DNA of 64,000 nucleotides from Tritrichomonas musculus. Taxonomy: Eukaryota > Parabasalia > Tritrichomonadida > Tritrichomonadidae. The stretch is from assembly GCA_039105265.1 (NCBI GenBank), contig JAPFFF010000015.1, forward strand, positions 3,286,001 to 3,350,000, given 5' to 3'. Below the pieces are notes generated by a model, which saw nothing but the letters and a program-made list of their open reading frames with translations, made no database searches and had not been told where the DNA came from. This document shows, one piece after another, positions 8,563-16,770 of the stretch (positions within the stretch are counted from its first letter, which is position 1; each line of letters begins with the position of its first letter). The translations under genes were made by a program, and so were the position numbers.

Positions 8563-10284
8563 ATGACCTACCAGAACGCTCAATTCAAGAACTCCGGCAA
8601 TGACGAGGGAGATGTCCTCGACTTCTTCAACGATACTCTCCGTAACCTCGTCCAAAAGAACGGAGGTGACAACACATTCTCTTTCGTTACCGAAGAGTTC
8701 CTCAACAAAGATGCTCCAATGCCAGTCGGTACCAAAACTCGCTTGAAGCTCACTCACTCAGGTCACACCATCAGCCAAATCGAGAAGGGATTCATCAACG
8801 CCACAGTCGAATTCAAGGTCAAGTTCCAGAACAACATCGCTGCTGACGCCATCTCTAAGATCGATACAGAAGGGTTGAACCTCATCTTCGTCGGCTTCAA
8901 GAACTCCGTTGAATTCATCGAAGACTGTAGATTCTGGGTGAACGGCAAGCTCATCGACACCTATCGCCAAGACGAACTCATCCGCGAATCATTCGCATAC
9001 AACTCCATCAAAGCACGTGACGCTAAAGCAGCCAACCCTCATGCACACTCCATCTGGGAGAACGTTATGAACTACATGCCATGCAAGTGCGGTGTCTACA
9101 TCCCATTAGCCAAGTTCGAAGGTGGAGCACCCGTTGACGTCAAACTCGATCTCATCATCCCATTCACAGACCAACTCGCACTCCAAGCCTGGCGCCTCTA
9201 TCCTAACCGAATCCTCGGTGAAGTAGAAGAAGAGATCAGAACCTCTTTAGATGCCCTCGTTTGGTGCCAAATCGATCCCAAAGCCGTTGCTGATGTACTC
9301 AAATTCATGAACTACGATGCCACCAAAGAGTACAGTTCACCATGGATACTCCCTATCACAGCCCACTTCACACAGATTGGAATGCCAGCGAAGATCGTTC
9401 ACGCAGTCACCGAGAAACCACTCAACACAGCAGTAGCTGACGCGAGCATTGACTTCAAAGCATCCTCCATCAACGACGCCAAAGAGAACCACTGGACCGT
9501 CAAGTTCAATACCCTTCAGCTATACAACAACGGTGAGATCAAGATAGCGAGAACCAACTGTGCTGGATTCGGTGTCAAACCAAACGTCATCGAGGGATTG
9601 TACGAAGCACTTAAGACCCCAATCATCGTCCCTGCACAAGAACTCACTCGCGAGATCTTCGAAGGTACTGCCAAAGCTGAGGGATTAGACGTCTCGAAAT
9701 CCATTCCACTCCGAAACGCCACAAACATCACACTCATGTTTCCACGTCATCCAGGGGATATCACATGCTTCCAGAACATCATGTACCAACACTGTCAGCT
9801 CACCGTCAACAAGAGACAATACCCAGATACCGAATTCGAAACAACTCATGATGGTAGATTCGTTCAACATCAACTCATCGCGAATGAACTCGACGGATGC
9901 ATCGAAGCCACTGACGAATTAGTCCGCTCGTTCTCTCTTGCCCTCAACGATGAAGTTACTGGAAAGAGGTACAAAGCCACATCAGCCGCGGATAACACAT
10001 CATTCGGAATCAACTTCCAACTCGAACGCGGCAATGCTGGATACGTCTTTGATGGAATCGATACTGGATGCCACTCCATCACAGTCAACTTCAAGGGACA
10101 ACCAATCCACAAAGGTGAAGACGATACATACTTCTACCCAGATGTTCTCGATAACGGAACCGTCGTCAGAGATGTTCATCCACCCGCTCCTGAGATGTGG
10201 ATCTGCAGCGATACTTACTGGACATGGTCAATAGATGGTGGTGTTCGATACCATCCACGTGGAATTCCTGCTGGTTACGAGTAA
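8563..10284 (+). CDS. Major capsid protein (double jelly-roll type)
   Basis: About 573 residues. It is placed as the capsid protein from its length, its mainly beta-strand character, and its clear relation to the 680-residue product at 41530-43572. Shared signatures include a start region ending in VLDFFN, the block SFxFxTxxxxxxxAP near residue 45, FTQIG near residue 270, a Gly-Tyr/Phe-Gly-Val helix segment, MFPRHPGDITCF (inner MFPKHHNDLTVF) and a GYxxDGxD segment near the end. The frame is open further upstream through a non-ATG codon. The first ATG, at 8563, follows a T-run. Polinton capsid proteins form hexon-like trimers. Confidence 0.85.
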   Translation: MTYQNAQFKNSGNDEGDVLDFFNDTLRNLVQKNGGDNTFSFVTEEFLNKDAPMPVGTKTRLKLTHSGHTISQIEKGFINATVEFKVKFQNNIAADAISKIDTEGLNLIFVGFKNSVEFIEDCRFWVNGKLIDTYRQDELIRESFAYNSIKARDAKAANPHAHSIWENVMNYMPCKCGVYIPLAKFEGGAPVDVKLDLIIPFTDQLALQAWRLYPNRILGEVEEEIRTSLDALVWCQIDPKAVADVLKFMNYDATKEYSSPWILPITAHFTQIGMPAKIVHAVTEKPLNTAVADASIDFKASSINDAKENHWTVKFNTLQLYNNGEIKIARTNCAGFGVKPNVIEGLYEALKTPIIVPAQELTREIFEGTAKAEGLDVSKSIPLRNATNITLMFPRHPGDITCFQNIMYQHCQLTVNKRQYPDTEFETTHDGRFVQHQLIANELDGCIEATDELVRSFSLALNDEVTGKRYKATSAADNTSFGINFQLERGNAGYVFDGIDTGCHSITVNFKGQPIHKGEDDTYFYPDVLDNGTVVRDVHPPAPEMWICSDTYWTWSIDGGVRYHPRGIPAGYE

Positions 10285-10313
10285 AGGGATCATTCACCGA
10301 GGTGCTGTTGCTG

Positions 10314-10322
10314 ACTATTTTT
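10314..10322 (+). promoter_or_regulatory. T-box upstream of minor structural gene
   Basis: CTATTTTTA, 16 bases upstream of the ATG at 10339. It belongs to the same box family as 6830-6839 and 10856-10865. Confidence 0.5.
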
Positions 10323-10338
10323 ACCGAAAATCAAATCC

Positions 10339-10842
10339 ATGACGACATACTCTCAGCGAGTCTTCCACAACGTACCCCTCCCCAATCGAATATCCTACAA
10401 CATTGATCCGTATCGAGGTGATGCTCACGATGAATATGAAGACCTCAACGGTGACGGAGTCGTTGACGATTACGAGAGACAGATGCAGAACATCCAATCC
10501 ACTGAACCAACCACCAAGACGTACTTCATCACCAGAGACTACGACAACATACTACCACCAGAGTTCGTCAACTCATCGAATGATCGCTACATAGCGTTTC
10601 AGTACTGCAGAGCCACTTGTAAGCACTACCTCGATGGTGAAACCGAAGTCCATTGCTCCTTCGTTCCCCGTGATGAGTACTGTGATTCCCTTGTGTGGTA
10701 CGCCAATCTAGTTCCCCCTGACGACAACCGCAAATACGAGATCATCTCACGAAAGAACTCCTTCAAGGTATGGTTCACAGACGCGGAGGGTCATGAGATC
10801 AAGCCCGACAACTTCACCCTCTTCCTGAAACTCGAGTACTGA
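10339..10842 (+). CDS. Probable minor structural protein (penton-like)
   Basis: 167 residues, mainly beta. An N-terminal acidic loop DLNGDGVVDDYE has EF-hand-like spacing. The remainder aligns with the inner product at 38821-39213: TYFITRDYDN near YFHTQSTEF, PPEFVNSSNDRYIAFQY near PLEFVSSRNKKYIVIQY, DEYCDSLVWYANLV near DAYCDSFIMLANK, and KVWFTDAEG near KIWFTDLYG. Following the capsid gene and short, it fits a single-jelly-roll minor capsid or penton protein. That assignment is inference. A T-box (10314-10322) precedes the ATG. Confidence 0.65.
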   Translation: MTTYSQRVFHNVPLPNRISYNIDPYRGDAHDEYEDLNGDGVVDDYERQMQNIQSTEPTTKTYFITRDYDNILPPEFVNSSNDRYIAFQYCRATCKHYLDGETEVHCSFVPRDEYCDSLVWYANLVPPDDNRKYEIISRKNSFKVWFTDAEGHEIKPDNFTLFLKLEY

Positions 10843-10855
10843 GACCCCCCCACAT

Positions 10856-10865
10856 CCTATTTTTA
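10856..10865 (+). promoter_or_regulatory. T-box upstream of fibre gene
   Basis: CCTATTTTTA, 11 bases upstream of the ATG at 10877. It is located in the 34-base gap between two structural genes. Confidence 0.5.
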
Positions 10866-10876
10866 GTCGAAATCAA

Positions 10877-13800
10877 ATGACCGGTATATTAACCAAGCAG
10901 AACGCTATCGATAAAGCCCTTGTAGGGGGTACTCGAGATGGTGGTGGAGGGAACCAATTACTGGATAACCTTCATGTATACCACAACGCGACCTTCGATG
11001 GAGACACCAAATTCGAGGGGTTCCTCGGTAGCAGTGTTACGTTCAAGTCCACTCCTGTGTTTGAAGCCGATATGGAAGTGATGGTTGATGGATACCCCAT
11101 GTCAATGTCGGAGGTCAAAGCCGATATCGATAAAGCCTTTGAGTTGATAGCCGAATGCGACCAAAACACCACCATAGTTGACCTCAAGCACGACAAAATC
11201 TGCAGCACCATGTTCGAGAATATCGATGCTCTATCAAACACCATCAGCGAACACTTAGAGAATCATCCCAACCTTGATGCTCCTTCAGGGCTCAGTATGC
11301 TGATGGATACAACCACTCGCGACATTGACCTTGACGAACCCGAACCCGAGGTAACAGTCGATGATGTGAACACCGTCATGAACACCTTGATCAGCAGCGT
11401 CAACGAATCACTCATCCACTTCGAAACCAATGACAAGACCCTCAATGAGAGATCTCTTGAGAATGAAAGCAACATCAAGATCATCGACAACGAGATCAAA
11501 CTAATCAACATCGACCTCGACTCTGCTCAAGAATCCATCACGAACATCAACTCCGCTATGGATGAAGCCGAAACGGACATCACTCAATTGAAGACCGATT
11601 TATCAACAGCCGAAAGCGATATCACTCAGTTGAAGACCGATTTGGACAGCCTCGAAACCACCGTATCGACACTGAGTTCCACTGTAGCATTCCCTTCAGA
11701 TATCACTACCGCAAGGGATGAACTCAATGAGACAATCAACGCAGCAGTATCCACCATCAACGATGAACTCGGTGACCGATACACCAAGAAAGAGGTCGAT
11801 GACAAGCTCTCCTTAACGAACAACAACTTCGGTGACTATGTGACGACAACATCATTCACCACATCCATCAACAACATCAACGATGAACTCGGTGACCGAT
11901 ACACCAAAAGCGAGATCGATAACAAGGTATCCACCATCAACAACAACTTCGGTAACTACGTGACGACATCATCCTTCACCACATCCATCAACGGCATCAA
12001 CGATGAACTCGGTGACCGATATACCAAGAAAGAGGTCGATGACAAGCTCTCCTTAACGAACAACAACCTCAACGGTTACGTTACGACAACATCCTTCACC
12101 ACATCCATCAACAACATCAACGATGAACTCATTGACCGATACACCAAAAGCGAGATCGATGGCAAGGTATCCACCATCAACGATTCCCTCAACAACAGAT
12201 ACACCAAGAAAGAGGTCGATGACAAGTTCGTTACATCAACGAAGCACACTAGCGATATCAATTCATTGACGACATCCATCAACAACCGATACACCAAGAA
12301 AGAGGTCGATGACAAGCTCTCCTTAACGAACAACGACTACGTGACGACAACATCATTCACCACATCCATCAACGATCTCAACAGCAAACTCAGTAACCGA
12401 TACACCAAGAGTGAAACCGATGACAAGTTCGTTCATCAAGATAGCCTCATTCCGAGTACAGACACAACGACTACTACATTCACCGATGATGAGGTTCTGA
12501 CAGCGTTGAACACCGTCAATCGCATCAATAACGCACAGTTCTGGTATCGATCGGGTGGTAACGTGATAAGACCGAAGTCTGGTGATTACGTTCGATGTAT
12601 GTTCTATGCTGAGCAACTCAGGTTCACTAACGAATCGAATAGATACGTCAACGATCTCGCCTTGAGTACCGAAACCGTCAACAACGACACATCACTGGCC
12701 ACATCAGCTTTCGTTCACAAATGTGTTGATGACGTCATCGACGACAAATCCATTACCAAGAACTCTATGGTGAACACCTTCTCCGAGTACATCAAAAACG
12801 ATAGAGCAGCCGTGAACTACGCTGACGAAGCCAAGAAGTACATATCCAACCTAACCTTCATTAACGGTGATTTCGATATGAGCTTCAAAGAGGTTGACCT
12901 CTCGAGAGTGAAGTACATCGTGGCCTACTATCAATGCCCATCCGATCATTACTTCCGCATGAGCTTCATCGTCGTGTACAACAACGTCAAGAAGACCGGT
13001 AGATTGCTTGTCTTCACGGGATCAGGGGAGTTCAAATATACTGTAGCTGATGTCACTTCAAACCAATCTGGAGATGGTATCGCCGCTTCGTTTTACATTG
13101 GGGTTGATGGTGGAAACTTCCCCACTCACGATGATCTCGTTATCGATACTGGTGCGTACAGGGAATTCAAGTACGTTAGGTTCGTTGAGACTGATGAAGC
13201 GATGATGGGTTCGTTGATGGACCTCTTCTCGATATACAAGCTCAGCAACTATTCGACAACGAGTGAATGTGATGCCAGGTACGTCATGAAAGAAGGTGCC
13301 CTCGACAGTCAATCCCTGATGTCTGCATTCACCAACTTCATTCAAAGCGATATCACCACTAGGGATTACTATGGACTAGCTGAGAAACATGTGGCGTGTC
13401 TGACATTCGATCCAACATCCATCGAAATCAGTCTCCAAGACGTTCCACCGAAAGCGAAGTATGTGATCGTGAAGCTGGATGACGATGGATACAACGCACC
13501 GAAGAGCATCAACATCGTGGTAGTGTTTGATCTCATCAACTATAAGGGATCAGCAATCATGTGGCTTGGTGGTGTCACCAATACTCCTCATGCGATCACG
13601 GATGCTTCAGGTGAACTCTATCATGATAGTCAAGTCAACAAAGACTGCATCTCGATCGACATGAGCTTCTTATCCAGCTTAGACTACCGGGATTACGATC
13701 TGATGTACGGACACTATGATCCTCTCGTCGATACCGGTGCGTATGGGATATTCAAGTACATCGAGTTCATTGAAGCCGATAACGATGATTCCCTTGATGA

Positions 13801-14287
13801 ATTGATTGGTGGGTTGATGAAGCTATTCAACGATTACACACTCTCTCGACATAATCTGAAACCCAGCACCACCATCACTCACTACTGCCCTATCGAAGCC
13901 GGAGAAGAGATCACTGATTTCAAAGTCGGTAAGCCAGTGTTCCTCAGTGGACATGTCTATAAACGAGTCAATGGTAAGTGGGTATCCTCAACGGCTACTG
14001 ATTCAACGGATTGTATCTGCAGCGTCATCGTCGATGGATCCTACAAAGAGTTCGTTGGGGTAATCACTTCTGTTGACGAATCTAACGGTTGCATCACGTT
14101 TGCGACACACGGTGACATGCTATTCACTGTCGACGATGCCAATCTCTATCAAATCGGTGACGTAATCCTTTTCAACGGGAAGATCCTGGACGAAGACTAT
14201 GCCATGACTCTCCGCATCCAACAATCCATCGTCGGGAAGGTCACTGGGAAGATCAATGAAACGACTCTCGCTGTGTTTAGATCGTAA
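10877..14287 (+). CDS. Fibre protein with repeated coiled-coil / YTK-E modules
   Basis: A 1136-residue trimeric-fibre-like protein. An N-terminal region is followed by coiled coil (TDITQLKTDLSTAESDITQL), then a run of near-identical modules of about 40 residues at DNA 11740-12430, each containing RYTK(K/S)E(V/I)D followed by YVTTTSFTTSIN. This YTK-E motif is common in phage tail fibres. Two diverged copies of a beta domain (around residues 650-800 and 810-970) and a C-terminal knob follow. The C-terminus (ITHYCPIEAG...LAVFRS) is matched in the inner fibre region at 31921-35075. It is probably the receptor-binding spike of the particle. Confidence 0.85.
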   Translation: MTGILTKQNAIDKALVGGTRDGGGGNQLLDNLHVYHNATFDGDTKFEGFLGSSVTFKSTPVFEADMEVMVDGYPMSMSEVKADIDKAFELIAECDQNTTIVDLKHDKICSTMFENIDALSNTISEHLENHPNLDAPSGLSMLMDTTTRDIDLDEPEPEVTVDDVNTVMNTLISSVNESLIHFETNDKTLNERSLENESNIKIIDNEIKLINIDLDSAQESITNINSAMDEAETDITQLKTDLSTAESDITQLKTDLDSLETTVSTLSSTVAFPSDITTARDELNETINAAVSTINDELGDRYTKKEVDDKLSLTNNNFGDYVTTTSFTTSINNINDELGDRYTKSEIDNKVSTINNNFGNYVTTSSFTTSINGINDELGDRYTKKEVDDKLSLTNNNLNGYVTTTSFTTSINNINDELIDRYTKSEIDGKVSTINDSLNNRYTKKEVDDKFVTSTKHTSDINSLTTSINNRYTKKEVDDKLSLTNNDYVTTTSFTTSINDLNSKLSNRYTKSETDDKFVHQDSLIPSTDTTTTTFTDDEVLTALNTVNRINNAQFWYRSGGNVIRPKSGDYVRCMFYAEQLRFTNESNRYVNDLALSTETVNNDTSLATSAFVHKCVDDVIDDKSITKNSMVNTFSEYIKNDRAAVNYADEAKKYISNLTFINGDFDMSFKEVDLSRVKYIVAYYQCPSDHYFRMSFIVVYNNVKKTGRLLVFTGSGEFKYTVADVTSNQSGDGIAASFYIGVDGGNFPTHDDLVIDTGAYREFKYVRFVETDEAMMGSLMDLFSIYKLSNYSTTSECDARYVMKEGALDSQSLMSAFTNFIQSDITTRDYYGLAEKHVACLTFDPTSIEISLQDVPPKAKYVIVKLDDDGYNAPKSINIVVVFDLINYKGSAIMWLGGVTNTPHAITDASGELYHDSQVNKDCISIDMSFLSSLDYRDYDLMYGHYDPLVDTGAYGIFKYIEFIEADNDDSLDELIGGLMKLFNDYTLSRHNLKPSTTITHYCPIEAGEEITDFKVGKPVFLSGHVYKRVNGKWVSSTATDSTDCICSVIVDGSYKEFVGVITSVDESNGCITFATHGDMLFTVDDANLYQIGDVILFNGKILDEDYAMTLRIQQSIVGKVTGKINETTLAVFRS
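11740..12430 (+). repeat. Tandem coding repeats in fibre gene
   Basis: Roughly six units with the recurrent DNA blocks CGATACACCAAGAAAGAGGT and ACATCATTCACCACATCCAT, often identical between units. Some units are shortened. The high identity points to recent unequal exchange or gene conversion, so copy number should vary between copies of this element. Confidence 0.8.
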
Positions 14288-14307
14288 TGGACTGAACCTA
14301 TTTTTGG

Positions 14308-14493
14308 ATGACTCGAGCAAAAAAGAGCAAAAACCAACCGTCTTCGTGGATGCGTCGTGCATTCGATGTAAGAGAAAGACATACGTACCCGGGATTGTAC
14401 ATCAATCCCTTACAAGAGAAACCGTTGCATACCACTATGGCTGGGGAAAGGACGCGAAGCCCTTTCATTAAAGAGAGTTCCATCTACCGGTAG
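14308..14493 (+). CDS. Possible 61-residue basic protein within shared cassette
   Basis: An ATG at 14308 lies only a few bases after a good T-box (CCTATTTTTG, 14297-14306) and opens a 61-residue basic frame containing MRRAFDVRERHTYPGLYI. The homologous cassette in the 4.8 kb element (minus strand, around 18920) keeps MRHAFDIRDEHTNPGSYI but then stops early and lacks the upstream part. It may be a small protein, or chance coding within a structured element. I cannot decide, so confidence is low. Confidence 0.35.
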   Translation: MTRAKKSKNQPSSWMRRAFDVRERHTYPGLYINPLQEKPLHTTMAGERTRSPFIKESSIYR

Positions 14494-14608
14494 ATGTCTC
14501 GTGCTACCCATGACCCACAAGTAATAGCTTACCCAAGGTGTTTAGTTCGCTAGGGCTCTACCACAAATATGGACCGGAAATAACACGAAAAATCGGTACT
14601 GCTGATGT
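14330..14608 (+). ncRNA. Structured cassette shared with the 4.8 kb element
   Basis: This stretch is homologous, in inverted orientation, to 18690-18955 of the helicase element. The best block (14515-14571, starting CCACAAGTAATAGCTTACCC) is almost identical, and the rest is diverged. Pairing is kept despite base changes. CCAACC plus GTGGATGC (14334-14353) pairs with GCATACCAC plus GGCTGG (14427-14444), where the other copy has a different but perfect 17-bp stem. GTAAG/CTTAC (14368-14372 with 14409-14413) is replaced there by ATAAG/CTTAT. A further GGATT/AATCC hairpin lies inside. It overlaps the 3' end of the 14550-14837 gene. It could be an RNA, a replication origin or a packaging signal. 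Confidence 0.6.
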
Positions 14609-14837
14609 TATCAACACTCTGATTGATTCTCCAGACGATGTGCTGCAGCTCTTTGAAGTCGTCATCGATGTTTCTCTGGACGATGAATGTGTTACGGATA
14701 TAGTGCATGAGCTCATCAAGTTTGGATTCGTCGTAGTTGCTTCTCTTGTACTCGTCGTAGGCGTTCTCCCTCAAACGGTTGAAGAAGAGGTTCGTTTTGA
14801 CGATGTCGTTGGTGATTCCATTCAAGGTGTCATTCAT
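14550..14837 (-). CDS. Small Polinton protein of unknown function
   Basis: 95 residues from MNDTLNGITNDIVKTNLFF, helical and polar, with no recognised domain. The ATG at 14837 is preceded on the minus strand by a T-run (CTCTTTTTGTGTG), as for its neighbours. It may be the positional equivalent of the small coiled-coil product at 44603-44833 in the inner element, although I see no clear sequence match. Its last codons lie in the cassette shared with the helicase element. Confidence 0.6.
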   Translation of the reverse strand: MNDTLNGITNDIVKTNLFFNRLRENAYDEYKRSNYDESKLDELMHYIRNTFIVQRNIDDDFKELQHIVWRINQSVDNISSTDFSCYFRSIFVVEP

Positions 14838-14866
14838 TTGGGTCACACAAAAAGAGATTGAACCAC

Positions 14867-15478
14867 TTAGCAGACCATCTTCAAGCTGACTCCATAACGA
14901 ATGAACTCGCTATAGACATCGTTTCTGCAGTACTTCAGGTCTTCGCTCTTACCGTCAATCGTGATGAGGATCTTCGAAACATAGATGATCTTATCGGACT
15001 TCCCACTACATCCACCACCACAGGAGATGTCGTCATTGAGTACTAAATCGACCTTCTCGCAACCGGTCAAGAGCTTGATCATCTCCATCAGCAACCTGCT
15101 TTCGCAGACTACGTAGGAGTTCACCTTCAAGGGGTTGTTCTCGTACATCTCGACCAACATCTCTAAGAAACGGTTCTTCTTGTCGAGTTCATCCAATTCA
15201 CTTCCCATGTCGGCGATACCTCTGTCGATTGGTTGTGGAGATGGATATGCTGATGCCGGTGTCATCGTCGGAGTATCGGAAACTGTTCCACCCGTTTGAG
15301 GGCGAAGTTGAGTAAAATTTACGTTCGGGTTCAGTGGTTGCACATCCGGATATAGGGGAACTGTGGATGGTCTGCTCTCTTGACGAGGCTTGATGTTGAT
15401 GTTCACGTTGGTGTTCTGCTCTTGCTTGATCGTGTTGTCGGTCTCACTTGAGAGTATTCTCGCGGCACGTAACGTCAT
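14867..15478 (-). CDS. Conserved Polinton protein with Cys-rich C-terminal domain
   Basis: 203 residues, clearly homologous to the inner product at 44861-45433. Both start MxLxxARILSSExD, pass through a variable Pro/Gln-rich linker, and share ENNPLKVNSYVVC, then LLxxMIKLLTxCxKVDLV, then KILIT.DGKSE.LKYC. The C-terminal domain is among the best conserved regions between the two Polintons, which differ greatly elsewhere, so it has an essential role. No named family is recognised. The cysteines (GGGC, YC, VC) might bind metal or form disulphides. Confidence 0.8.
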   Translation of the reverse strand: MTLRAARILSSETDNTIKQEQNTNVNINIKPRQESRPSTVPLYPDVQPLNPNVNFTQLRPQTGGTVSDTPTMTPASAYPSPQPIDRGIADMGSELDELDKKNRFLEMLVEMYENNPLKVNSYVVCESRLLMEMIKLLTGCEKVDLVLNDDISCGGGCSGKSDKIIYVSKILITIDGKSEDLKYCRNDVYSEFIRYGVSLKMVC

Positions 15479-15514
15479 GATCGTGTTTCGTTTCGATTAA
15501 AAACCCCTGAGACA

Positions 15515-15522
15515 CTATTTTA
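15515..15522 (+). promoter_or_regulatory. Divergent promoter region with T-box
   Basis: CTATTTTA lies 14 bases before the ATG at 15537. The 58-base gap 15479-15536 also holds a T-run on the opposite strand (GGTTTTTAATCG) serving the gene that starts at 15478. This makes it a compact bidirectional promoter. Confidence 0.45.
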
Positions 15523-15536
15523 ATGGGACCTCAAAC

Positions 15537-15776
15537 ATGGCATTCGGTAGCTGGTTCAAGAAACTGGGGAAGAAGATCAAGCAGGGCTTCAAAGACTTCG
15601 CTAATGGGTTCAAACATGGATGGAACAAGACAAAGTCCGTCCTCGAGAAGGTACCCGTCATCGGGGGCGTCGCGAAGGTCTTACCCAAGTTCAACAACAA
15701 AAACAATCCAGTATCGCAACACTTCGGTGGTGATGGATACGTCAAATTCGATTCAAACGGTAACGCCATCTCTTAG
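15537..15776 (+). CDS. Amphipathic small protein (copy 2)
   Basis: 79 residues starting MAFGSWFKKLGKKIKQGFKD, so its first 13 residues differ by one substitution from the product at 8164-8484. The rest is different: a basic middle with VPVIGGVAKVLPKF and a short polar tail. The inner homologue at 43624-43878 has a comparable DIPLIGDTIRAI segment, so this copy may be the nearer relative. A membrane-active or capsid-internal role is inferred. It overlaps the 3' end of the convergent gene at 15773-16012 by four bases. Confidence 0.7.
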   Translation: MAFGSWFKKLGKKIKQGFKDFANGFKHGWNKTKSVLEKVPVIGGVAKVLPKFNNKNNPVSQHFGGDGYVKFDSNGNAIS

Positions 15777-16012
15777 GTATAGAGGTTCTTCACGGCTCTG
15801 TTGAGAAGGGCTCGGACCTTCATGTTGTGGTCATATTTTTGTTGAATTCGTTGACGTTGACGTATCTTCTTTGGGTCATCGCTCTCGGGTTGGTTAAGAA
15901 CCTTTCGATAGTATTGGAGTCGTGAATGGATCAGCTTCAGTGTCTTCGTCGCGAAGGTCTTTCGTTCATGACGTTTCTTGAGTGGTGGTAACGTGAATGC
16001 GTCTCCGCTCAT
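15773..16012 (-). CDS. Small highly basic Polinton protein
   Basis: 79 residues, strongly basic and helical (PPLKKRHERKTFATKTLKLI, then a long Arg/Lys/Gln stretch). It could be a DNA-condensing core protein, by composition only. The start at 16012 diverges from the integrase gene at 16051 across a 38-base gap with T-runs on both strands. It has no recognised counterpart in the inner element unless it corresponds to the equally basic product at 44353-44586. Confidence 0.6.
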   Translation of the reverse strand: MSGDAFTLPPLKKRHERKTFATKTLKLIHSRLQYYRKVLNQPESDDPKKIRQRQRIQQKYDHNMKVRALLNRAVKNLYT

Positions 16013-16050
16013 ATCTTTCGTTCAGGTTAAAAACCTTTTATGGGGCATAA

Positions 16051-16770
16051 ATGTCGAACCAACTAGCAAACACCCTCGTCGAGTACATCAAAGCCCGAAT
16101 CACTGGAAGAAGTGTCCTCAATCCAACTACGTTAACGGAGAACGATATCGATCCTGACGTAGAAGCTGACATCAACCAATTCCTCAACAACGAGAGCTCA
16201 CGACAACAGATCATCAATCTCGGTATCGTTGACTATATATCCTCGACGGGGAAATCCATCAGCGATCCAACCATGAAACAACAAATCCGTGGATGCTTCC
16301 AATCCAATAGAGAGTACATCGTCCATGAACTAATCGGTTACTGCACATCGATCTTGGATCGTTACAAACGACTTCGTAAAGAGACACGACAGAAGCAGAT
16401 CATCAGGGGTACAGCCATTAGTACAGCCCGTAACGAACTCATCGACAAGGTCAACTCCACGACAACTCCCCCAACGAAGTATCAGTTCACGAACCTATCG
16501 TACATCAAAGCCCTGAAGCAACCCGAAGACAGAGAACTCCTTTGGGATGAATTCCGTCAACGATGGAATCAGAAGCATCCTGATAGTGCATACAACGACG
16601 ACGGATCCAAGAAGAGACGACCACCTGCGGTGAGACCCGTTAAGATCAAGTACCATGACGACTTCTCCGACAAGCTGAACAACTACGTCACCTTCAACCA
16701 CGACAAGCTACTAACGTTGGAAGAGTTCGCGAGAGTCTCCAGTGGATGGCCGCAAACGAGTAAACCCATT
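16051..16770 (+). pseudogene. Outer integrase gene region left of the nested element
   Basis: The N-terminal coding region of the gene that the 4.8 kb element has entered. It starts MSNQLANTLVEYIKARITG and is helical, with a basic stretch (DRYKRLRKETRQKQ) and later a Lys/Arg/Pro segment. No catalytic residue lies in this part. The gene is interrupted by the insertion at 16771. The right-hand part carrying the catalytic core begins after 21576. The pieces are described separately and not joined. Confidence 0.7.

Noticed and set aside
11740-12430. Regular repeats possibly forming a CRISPR-like array
   Set aside because: In-frame coding repeats of a fibre protein, in a eukaryotic element.
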